Source: Thermoplasmata archaeon | Lineage (GTDB): Archaea; Thermoplasmatota; DTKX01; VGTL01 | DNA: 52,499 nucleotides | Assembly: GCA_038851035.1 (NCBI GenBank) | Contig: JAWCLH010000020.1 | Span: forward strand, 1 to 52,499 | Direction of reading: 5' to 3' | Part shown: one piece after another, positions 45,834 through 52,499 of the stretch | Numbering within the stretch: position 1 is the first letter of the stretch | Layout of the letters: each line of letters opens with the position of its first letter | Notes under the pieces: model-generated | What the model was told of the DNA's origin: nothing | Databases searched by the model: none | The model's input: the letters and a program-made list of their open reading frames with translations, nothing else | Program-made: the position numbers and the translations under genes

Positions 45834-46146
45834 CGTCTCAACCTTAAGAAGGTAACTGCGTTTTTTACCATATATAAGTTTCGCAATTGTTGAGAGAGAT
45901 TTAGAGCCCAATGGATGTGCCGACTTCGTCATCCTATCGTCTCAATTCTTAGAAAAAATAATTAAGTACTTTGGTATGGTCCCTTGTCCACCCGCGCATT
46001 CCACCCACTTCGGCGCCCCGCTCGCCAGACGCTACCTACAGTCTCGCTGGAGCTTTCCTTTCTCTAAGAGTTGGTCATTCTCTCTTTTATCATACCACAA
46101 AACATTAATACAGAAACCACAATAGAACCATTCGAACCGATAGACA
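45834..46146. other. Divergent promoter region between two surface-protein genes
   Basis: No gene is supported in these 313 bases. The left end holds the promoter of the 43308-45833 gene. The right part is AT-rich and holds weak TATA-like boxes (near 46082 and 46104) for the + strand gene at 46147. A T-loop-like stretch near 46125-46140 has no tRNA around it. Confidence 0.6.
45867..45881 (-). promoter_or_regulatory. TATA box of the surface-protein gene ending at 45833
   Basis: On the - strand AAACTTATATATGG is a very good TATA match. It lies about 41 bases before ATG 45833. Confidence 0.65.
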
Positions 46147-49065
46147 ATGGTGATGACAATGGAAAAAAGAGTTGTCAGGACACTGGCCCTGTGGCTGATT
46201 GTATTAATGATTGCCGGAGCCTCTCCGCTGCCCCTCGCTGAGGCGGATGAGGGTGTGGCGTCAGGCAGGGCCACCGACTCCGAGCCAGCCAACAACGACC
46301 CCGCGACCGCGCCCACTATAGCGAGTGGCGAGGTCGTGGAGGGCAGCCTGATGGTGAGCCCGACCAACGACTATCAGGACTTCTACCACATCTTTGTGCC
46401 TTACAAATCCGTCCTGAACGCCAGCCTCAAAATGGTCACCTACAACCCCGAGATGAAGAATGAGACCAACTTCAATCTCCAGCTCTGGGTCGTGTCGGGA
46501 GGTAACTACGTCCGCCTAGGATACTCCTGGACAGAGAATCAGTGGGACAATGTGATTTCATTTCAGATATATTCCACAGACGGTCTTGATGTGTGGGTCG
46601 AGGTGCGCGTCAACCACACCAACGACAACCCGCCGGTAATCACCACCGGGCCCGGGCATTATCTTGTGAGCGCCTCGGTCTCGGAGCCCATCCCCTATAC
46701 TGGAGGGGCGGCCACGGGATACCTCGATGTTAGGAACAGTGGCTCAGCCGGCAGATTCTACACCCTCTCATCGGGCCTCGCCGACAACAAGCTGATGCAC
46801 GCCCGTCTGACGGTGCCCGTGAATGCCGACTTCGACCTCTTCGTCTATAATATTTGGCCCAGGCACACACACAGCCAGATCGGGACCCTATGGCTCCAGA
46901 ATGCCTCGTGGACAAACGCCAGCCTTGGGAACGTTGAGGAGGTAAAAATCGGTGGAATGGATGGTGGAGAGTACTATTTCTGGGTGCGCTGTTGGGACGG
47001 CGCCGGGACCTACTCCCTGACCATAGACACGACTGCCAGTGCCATCGACGATAATAACGTCCCCGCCAAAGCGACCTTTGTAAACGACAACTATCCCCGT
47101 GAAGATTTTCTAGACCAGGGACTTGACGCGACAGACTGGTGGAAGGTGAACATGAGAGCGGGCAGGATGCTACCCGAAATATACTTCACATTGACCACCG
47201 CTGCGAACAACAACCTGTTCTGCATGCTGGTTTACGACAAGGATATGAATATAAAAAGCCAGAAATACAATACACAAAATGGAGGATGGCCCGACTTCAG
47301 CCAGCAGAACCCGAACCCGATTACCAATTTCATTAGCGTGAAGGACCTCGTGGTTGGCTACGACGGGCCAATTTACATATGCCTACAGGCGGTATTGCAC
47401 TTCTACGGCCAGGGCGAGGGTGCATCCTTCATCCCCTCGAAAGGCACCTACAAACTGACGTTCGTCCTGCCTAACGATAAGCCGGTGTTTAACGGTCCGA
47501 TACCGGACCTGCATATTCAAGAGGACACCAAGGACGAGAGCCTCCTACTCTCCAACTACTTCTCAGACCCTGACGGGAACAACCTGAACTATTCGGTGGC
47601 GGGCTCCGGCTACCACACCCGGCCGAGCGTGGACGTGACCACAGGTCTTGTCACGTTCAACCCAGAGCCCAACTGGACGGGGAGCGAGGTCGTGAAGTTC
47701 AGGGCGACAGACGACGGCCCCGGGGCGAAATACGAGGAAGGGAGCGTGAAGGTCTTTGTGGACCCCGTGAACGATGCCCCCTACCTGGTCAGCTCAATGT
47801 CGGACATTGTAGTTGAGGAGGAGGCCGTGGCCTACACTGAGGACCTCTCCACCATATTCACGGACATAGACGACCTTCAAAGTTCCCTGAGCTTCAGTTA
47901 CAGGATAATATCGTCCGACACAAGACCCCCAGGCTCCATGCTGCCCATAACCTACGACCTCAGCAACCACAGGTTTAAGCTCGGGCCGGCGGTGGGCTTC
48001 TTCGGTACCTTCGTTATTCAGATTACCTGCACCGACGGGCATCCGGGCACGACCCCCGCATCCACAACATTCAATGTCAACATCAACCACAGAAACCACA
48101 GACCCGTCCTGAGGGAGGGGGTGCAAGATCCGATCGAGCTTACGATAAAGGAGGGAGAGAGCGACAGCCACTTCAATGTTGAGGACCTATTCACAGACCC
48201 CGACCTCCCCGAAGACTACGCCCACGACACCCTCTCCTACACAATCTCCGGTGCACAGAGGCTTATAGTGGAGATAGATGACGACGGTTTTATCCTCTTC
48301 GACACTGGCAAGGAAGAGTATCTGCCGGGGAGCTTTTACGAAGAGAAGATAATGATCACGGCGAAAGACAAGGCCGGCCTTAAAGTAACTCTGAACTTCA
48401 CGGTTTTCGTCGACCCTGTCAACGACCCGCCGAAGATCGTGACCTCCCAGCCGGTGGAGGACGAGATCGAGCTCTTGGAGGGGCAGTCCCAGAGGTTCAG
48501 CGTCACCGCGCTAGATGTCGACACAGAGCAACTAACCTATACATGGTATATCGACGGAAAGAAAGACAAGTCCGCCAAAGGGCTCACGATGACCTTCGAG
48601 CCGGACTTCACGATGGGTGGGATGGTCCACAGCATCAAGGTCGAGGTATTCGACGGAACAACGACAGTGAGCAAGGAGTGGAACGTAACCGTCATTGATG
48701 TCAATCGCCTACCCACTGGTTTCATTAAATCTCCGAGCAACATGACCAAATTCAAGAAAGGGGTCTTCATCACCTTCACTGCCGAGGGTTTCGACGAGGA
48801 CGGGGACGCCTTGACGTATATATGGAAAGACGCCGCTGGTGTGGAGCTAGGCAGGGGGCCCACCTTCTCGACCAACCGCATCCCGAAGGGAACACAGACG
48901 ATAATACTTGAGATAACCGACGGAAAGGGAAGCATAACACAAACTGTGACGATAATAATCTATGCAGAAGCTCCTCCACAACAGAGCCCCGGGTTCGATG
49001 CACATGGAATTCTTCTGGTGCTCGGCGTGTGTACCGTAGCGTTCCTGCTCAAAAGGCGGAGGTAG
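46147..49065 (+). CDS. Giant surface protein with PPC- and cadherin-like domains and a PGF-CTERM tail (copy 1)
   Basis: A 972-residue secreted protein with a signal peptide (about 1-35). It has three PPC-like beta domains (about 40-430; SEPANND, then G-E-V-V-E-G and FYHIFVP). About five cadherin/PKD-like domains follow (about 440-945). The pattern P.L.I.ED...LLSNYFSDPDG..L.YSV and NWTG are typical of cadherin-like modules with Ca-binding DxDG. The end, SPGFDAHGILL followed by a hydrophobic stretch and KRRR, resembles the PGF-CTERM signal processed by archaeosortase ArtA. It would be lipid-linked to the membrane and exposed. The next gene is a paralogue. Likely adhesion or envelope; no enzyme motif. 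Confidence 0.85.
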   Translation: MVMTMEKRVVRTLALWLIVLMIAGASPLPLAEADEGVASGRATDSEPANNDPATAPTIASGEVVEGSLMVSPTNDYQDFYHIFVPYKSVLNASLKMVTYNPEMKNETNFNLQLWVVSGGNYVRLGYSWTENQWDNVISFQIYSTDGLDVWVEVRVNHTNDNPPVITTGPGHYLVSASVSEPIPYTGGAATGYLDVRNSGSAGRFYTLSSGLADNKLMHARLTVPVNADFDLFVYNIWPRHTHSQIGTLWLQNASWTNASLGNVEEVKIGGMDGGEYYFWVRCWDGAGTYSLTIDTTASAIDDNNVPAKATFVNDNYPREDFLDQGLDATDWWKVNMRAGRMLPEIYFTLTTAANNNLFCMLVYDKDMNIKSQKYNTQNGGWPDFSQQNPNPITNFISVKDLVVGYDGPIYICLQAVLHFYGQGEGASFIPSKGTYKLTFVLPNDKPVFNGPIPDLHIQEDTKDESLLLSNYFSDPDGNNLNYSVAGSGYHTRPSVDVTTGLVTFNPEPNWTGSEVVKFRATDDGPGAKYEEGSVKVFVDPVNDAPYLVSSMSDIVVEEEAVAYTEDLSTIFTDIDDLQSSLSFSYRIISSDTRPPGSMLPITYDLSNHRFKLGPAVGFFGTFVIQITCTDGHPGTTPASTTFNVNINHRNHRPVLREGVQDPIELTIKEGESDSHFNVEDLFTDPDLPEDYAHDTLSYTISGAQRLIVEIDDDGFILFDTGKEEYLPGSFYEEKIMITAKDKAGLKVTLNFTVFVDPVNDPPKIVTSQPVEDEIELLEGQSQRFSVTALDVDTEQLTYTWYIDGKKDKSAKGLTMTFEPDFTMGGMVHSIKVEVFDGTTTVSKEWNVTVIDVNRLPTGFIKSPSNMTKFKKGVFITFTAEGFDEDGDALTYIWKDAAGVELGRGPTFSTNRIPKGTQTIILEITDGKGSITQTVTIIIYAEAPPQQSPGFDAHGILLVLGVCTVAFLLKRRR

Positions 49066-49221
49066 CAGCGCCCCGCTTAGGAAACACTCCCAGCCCCCTT
49101 TTTGCTCCCTCCTTGCGGGGCCATTAATTGTCGACAGTCTGGGCATTTTAGTAAGGTCGGGACCCATGCAAGAAGCGTACCGTAGGCAGTTCAGGCCCCC
49201 CCGCGCCCCTATTTATGCCCC

Positions 49222-49240
49222 TATTTATTTTTTTCCTATT
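49222..49240 (+). terminator. T-rich terminator after the first giant surface gene
   Basis: A run of seven T (49228-49234) within TATTTATTTTTTTCCTATT, about 160 bases after the stop. A weak long-loop inverted repeat (49070-49076 and 49115-49121) lies before it. Archaeal termination often needs only the T run. Confidence 0.4.
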
Positions 49241-49324
49241 ATTAAAATTTGCACTAATAATTATTTATAATAAGCCTCACATTTGCTACCTTGCGCGGAC
49301 CCAATTTGATTGGAGGGGTGCGGT

Positions 49325-52189
49325 ATGAAACCCAGTGGGATGTGGACGGAAGCGCTGGCAGTCGGAGTGTGTGTTCTGATGCTGCTTGGCTCGGCGAGCG
49401 CGCTCACCCCCGAGGGTGGCGGGGCCGAGAGGGCCGCGGACACCGAGCCCAATGGGGAGCAGAACCAGGCAGTCCCGATAACGAGTGGCGAGACGGTCCA
49501 GGGCAGCCTCCTCATCACATCCCAGTGGGACACGAGCGATTATTACAGAATTGACGTTCCCTACGGAAAGGCAGTTCAGGCGAGCCTCTATATGGTGGAC
49601 TATGACACCTCTGACCCAGGCAGGTACAACTTCCACCTCCGCTTCTACAACAATCAGAGTCAATACTCATTTGACCGCTCGGAGACTTATAACCGTTGGG
49701 AGAGGTTGGGTGCGATTCAGTACTGGTACCCCGGGGGCTCGGCGGTGGTCTACATCAGGGTCATCGTGAACCAGACTGGGCAGGGCTGGACCAGAACGGA
49801 CCCCGGCCGGTACAACCTTAGCGTGTTCGTCGACGACCCGATAGACTACACTGGGGGATTGATCAACGGAACCCTCGACGCTTCCAGCGAAAGGGGCATC
49901 GATTTCTACAAGCTAGGCATTTTCCCGCAGCACAACCAGCAGATGCGCGTGAGCGTGCAAAGTCCTGTTAATGGTAAGTGCGCCCTCGAGGTCTTCCAGA
50001 TATGGCCCGTGAACGGAGGCTGGTACCGCTTGAATGGCTCCTGGAGGGACGTCGCGGGGGCCAATCAGGAGGTCTTCATCAGCGGGACGGGCTCCGAGGT
50101 TTTCTACGCAAAGGTTAGGATGGTTGCAGGAAGCGGTACATATAAGCTCTCCGCGGTGGTCGTTGGCTCCGCGCCAGACAACGACAACATCCCAGAGAAC
50201 GCTAACGTAATAAATGATAACTCCCCCCATGAGCACTTTCTGGACCAGGGCACAGACTGGCTCGACTGGTTCAGGGTGAACGCAAGGGCAGGAAAGACGA
50301 TTAAGGAAGTCTACATCGTCTTCTCTGCCGGCAACTTCCGTGACGACAGCAACTTCTACCTTACCGCGAGGGACAAGGACCTGAGATACATCAACGAAAC
50401 CCGCATCCCGAGGCAGCAGGGCTACAACTGGTACGACTACGCCTCCCTGACCGACATTACTGTGAACTACGATGGTCCGGTGTACTTTGAGGTCAGGGCG
50501 CTCTCCTATTCCGGTAATATGACTACGGACTTCATCGGGGCGCAGGGCTGGTACAAGCTGACCTTCACCCTGCCCAACGACGCCCCGAGGCTCAACGGGA
50601 CCCTTCCCGAGATTCAGATGCTCGAGGACACGAGCAACAGCGACCTCATACTGTCAAACTACTTCATGGACCCGGACGGGGACAACCTGACCTACTCCCT
50701 GTTTGGCTCAGGTTACAAGACGAGGCCAGTGGTGGACCGCGTGACCGGGAAAGTAACCTTCACGCCGGAGAAGAACTGGTACGGCAGGGAGACGGTGAAG
50801 TTCCAGGTGAAGGACAGCGGCCCGGGGAACCTCATATGCTACGGCACGACCAACGTGACGGTCTTCCCTGTGAATGACCAGCCCTACCTCTCGACCCCCC
50901 AGCCCGACATCGTAATTCAGGAGCACGCCGTTGGCTACACATCCAACCTTGCCACCCTATTCCTCGACGAGGACGACCCGCCCTCCAACTTCACCTACAC
51001 CTGCACCGTCCTGAGCTCCGAGACCCACCCAGCCAATATGAGCCTACCAATGGTCTATGAGAAAGCGAGCAACTGGTACAAGTTCGGTCCGGCTGAGTTC
51101 TTCTATGGTAGCTTCCTGCTCGAGCTCACATGCACCGACGGCCACGAAGGTACAGTTCCCGCGTCGACCAGATTTTATGTGAATATCACGCATATCAACC
51201 ATCCGCCCGTGGTCAAACCGACCATCCCCGACCCCTACACGGTCATTCTCCACGAGGGCGGTCGCGACGACCAGACAAACGTGGCCGACCTTTTCACCGA
51301 CCCGGACATCATGGAGGACTACTCCGACGACGCTCTCACCTACTGCATCACTGGCCAAAAGAAGGTCACGGTCAGCATAGCGCGGGATGGGCGCATCATA
51401 TTCGACGCCGGGAGCGAGGAGTATGTTCCCGGGAGCCCTTATGAGGAGAGACTAATAATGACCGCCAAGGACAGGGCAGGACTCCGGGCGACACTGAACA
51501 TCACCGTAAGGGTCGAGCCCGAGGACGACCCCCCATATTTCACCAAGGTGACTCCTGAGGACCCGAATATTGAAATGAGCGAGAACCAGAAGAAGACCTT
51601 CAGCGTGGCCGCGAGCGATATTGATACTCCGGAGCTGAGCTACTCGTGGTATCTCGATGGTGCGAAGGACAAGACCGCCAGGGGGTTCACATACATCTTC
51701 GCCACGGACTACAACATGGGCGGCAGGACCTACGCGCTCCGAGTGGACGTGACGGATGGTCACACCACGATTAGCTTCGAGTGGAACATCACTGTGATAG
51801 AGGTCAACAGGCCCCCCACGGCCTACATAAAGACGCCGACCAACATGTCCAGTTTTAAGAAGGGGGCCTACATCAGCTTCAGCGCCGAGGGCTCGGACGA
51901 GGACGGAGACAACCTGACCTTTGTCTGGAGGGACCAGACGGGGGCGGAATTAGGAAGGGGTCCGAGCTTCTCGACCAACAGGCTGCCGAAGGGGACTCAG
52001 ACCGTGACCCTCGAGGTCAGCGACGGGAAGAGCAGCGTGACCCAGACCGTTACCATCGTGGTCAAGGACGCGGGCACAACGGGCGGCGGGGGAGCTCCGG
52101 GCTTCGAGGCCCTGGCCCTTATCGGTGCGATCGGAATCTGCCTCCTCATGTGGCGCCGGAGAAAGCACCTACCCGCTGCCGTAGGATAG
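49325..52189 (+). CDS. Giant surface protein with PPC- and cadherin-like domains and a PGF-CTERM tail (copy 2)
   Basis: A 954-residue paralogue of the preceding gene, alignable along its length: EPNGEQNQAVPITSGETVQG against EPANNDPATAPTIASGEVVEG, then shared NYF.DPDG and NWxGxExVKF motifs. It has a signal peptide, PPC-like domains (about 30-420), cadherin-like domains (about 430-920), and ends with an APGFEALALIGAIGICLLMWRRRK-like PGF-CTERM tail. I start at ATG 49325 because GGAGGGGTG lies five bases upstream; an in-frame TTG 49310 precedes that site. A hairpin with a T-rich tail follows the stop. Codon use looks like its neighbour. Function is inferred as envelope or adhesion. Confidence 0.85.
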   Translation: MKPSGMWTEALAVGVCVLMLLGSASALTPEGGGAERAADTEPNGEQNQAVPITSGETVQGSLLITSQWDTSDYYRIDVPYGKAVQASLYMVDYDTSDPGRYNFHLRFYNNQSQYSFDRSETYNRWERLGAIQYWYPGGSAVVYIRVIVNQTGQGWTRTDPGRYNLSVFVDDPIDYTGGLINGTLDASSERGIDFYKLGIFPQHNQQMRVSVQSPVNGKCALEVFQIWPVNGGWYRLNGSWRDVAGANQEVFISGTGSEVFYAKVRMVAGSGTYKLSAVVVGSAPDNDNIPENANVINDNSPHEHFLDQGTDWLDWFRVNARAGKTIKEVYIVFSAGNFRDDSNFYLTARDKDLRYINETRIPRQQGYNWYDYASLTDITVNYDGPVYFEVRALSYSGNMTTDFIGAQGWYKLTFTLPNDAPRLNGTLPEIQMLEDTSNSDLILSNYFMDPDGDNLTYSLFGSGYKTRPVVDRVTGKVTFTPEKNWYGRETVKFQVKDSGPGNLICYGTTNVTVFPVNDQPYLSTPQPDIVIQEHAVGYTSNLATLFLDEDDPPSNFTYTCTVLSSETHPANMSLPMVYEKASNWYKFGPAEFFYGSFLLELTCTDGHEGTVPASTRFYVNITHINHPPVVKPTIPDPYTVILHEGGRDDQTNVADLFTDPDIMEDYSDDALTYCITGQKKVTVSIARDGRIIFDAGSEEYVPGSPYEERLIMTAKDRAGLRATLNITVRVEPEDDPPYFTKVTPEDPNIEMSENQKKTFSVAASDIDTPELSYSWYLDGAKDKTARGFTYIFATDYNMGGRTYALRVDVTDGHTTISFEWNITVIEVNRPPTAYIKTPTNMSSFKKGAYISFSAEGSDEDGDNLTFVWRDQTGAELGRGPSFSTNRLPKGTQTVTLEVSDGKSSVTQTVTIVVKDAGTTGGGGAPGFEALALIGAIGICLLMWRRRKHLPAAVG

Positions 52190-52211
52190 AGCAAGAGTGG
52201 TCGGCACCCTT

Positions 52212-52252
52212 AGCCCAGGGCAGATTTAATCTGGGCTCTCTCTTTTAATTTT
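52212..52252 (+). terminator. Hairpin terminator after the second giant surface gene
   Basis: A 7-base inverted repeat AGCCCAG...CTGGGCT (52212-52218 and 52231-52237) is followed by a T-rich stretch CTCTCTTTTAATTTTT. It lies about 20 bases after the stop at 52189 and overlaps the end of the transposase fragment on the other strand. Confidence 0.6.
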
Positions 52253-52499
52253 TAATCGCTCTGTGGAGTCCTGAATTAAGTTCCTCTCGTTGATTTGAGT
52301 CCATGTACCGGACCCCCTCTCTACCGTGAATCCCTCTTCCAATAGATAGGCAGGGGCATATCTGGCAACCATCTTGATGTTCTCCCTGATGAACGCCCTT
52401 CTCTTTACAGGCCACATCTTCCTTATGAATGCCTGGAACGGCGTCTCGCACTCCTCGAGCCTGAGGCTCCAGTGCGGCCTTCTGTAGTTATAGTAGCTT
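52226..52499 (-). CDS. Transposase/integrase (DDE-type), C-terminal part, cut by the window edge
   Basis: About 90 codons run from the window edge to a TAA at 52226 on the - strand. The segment SYYNYRRPHWSLR followed by ETPFQAFIRK is the usual end of an rve-type DDE transposase domain (YNxxRPHxxLxxxTPxxxF). A basic helical tail follows. No start, DDE residues or terminal repeats are in view, so the family cannot be named and completeness cannot be judged. It is the only mobile-element trace in the window that I can support. Confidence 0.65.
   Translation of the reverse strand, partial: SYYNYRRPHWSLRLEECETPFQAFIRKMWPVKRRAFIRENIKMVARYAPAYLLEEGFTVERGSGTWTQINERNLIQDSTERLKIKRESPD

Noticed and set aside
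46118-46142. T-loop-like GGTTCGAAT on the - strand
   Set aside because: The flanking bases do not form a T stem and no acceptor or anticodon arm is found around it.
1-52499. CRISPR array, rRNA or complete insertion sequence
   Set aside because: No regularly spaced repeats, no rRNA-like stretch and no paired terminal repeats were seen by eye; only a cut transposase end is present.

Overview
The window looks like part of an archaeal chromosome. The evidence is a group II chaperonin (thermosome), a family B DNA polymerase, an LSm protein next to ribosomal protein L37e, a type II methionine aminopeptidase, TATA/BRE-like promoters with short leaders, and two surface proteins ending in PGF-CTERM-like tails. 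GC content looks fairly high by eye; I did not compute it. Membrane proteins with C-terminal winged-helix domains and PGF-CTERM tails fit a Euryarchaeota/Thermoplasmatota-like lineage, but that placement is inference and no rRNA gene is present to settle it.

Region 1 (about 0.36-18.4 kb) is a carbon-fixation island. On the + strand: a protein of tandem ferredoxin-like (RAM-like) repeats, an Aquifex-type aconitase, a eukaryote-like type II isocitrate dehydrogenase, and both subunits of ATP-citrate lyase (aclB, aclA). Converging on it from the - strand is a nine-gene operon: hdrC, hdrB, a thiol:fumarate-reductase-like pair (tfrB, tfrA), korD-korA-korB-korG (2-oxoglutarate:ferredoxin oxidoreductase), and a giant HdrA-HdrA-MvhD fusion. 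Together these encode the diagnostic steps of the reductive TCA cycle plus a soluble Hdr module. My main hypothesis is that fumarate reduction (exergonic) is coupled by flavin-based electron bifurcation to reduction of the ferredoxin that 2-oxoglutarate synthase needs.

Region 2 (18.6-25 kb) holds a membrane-spanning one-component regulator (PQQ-like propeller, PKD domains and tandem wHTH) with a palindrome near its own predicted start site, a small helical protein, and a DUF4350-DUF58-membrane protein operon. Region 3 (25-29 kb) holds a CoA-binding protein, a parvulin, DnaJ and the thermosome. Region 4 (29-36.5 kb) is a four-gene operon of membrane-anchored proteins with cytosolic zinc modules: a triple zinc ribbon, a glycoprotein-like protein, and two paralogues each ending in an identically spaced C4HC3 (RING/PHD-like) finger.

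Region 5 (36.6-43.2 kb) is housekeeping: polB on the - strand, then lsm-rpl37e-purF-pyrF-sua5-map on the + strand. Region 6 (43.3-52.2 kb) holds three very large surface proteins, two of them tandem paralogues. The right edge cuts the 3' end of a DDE-type transposase. The first 363 bases hold no gene I can support.
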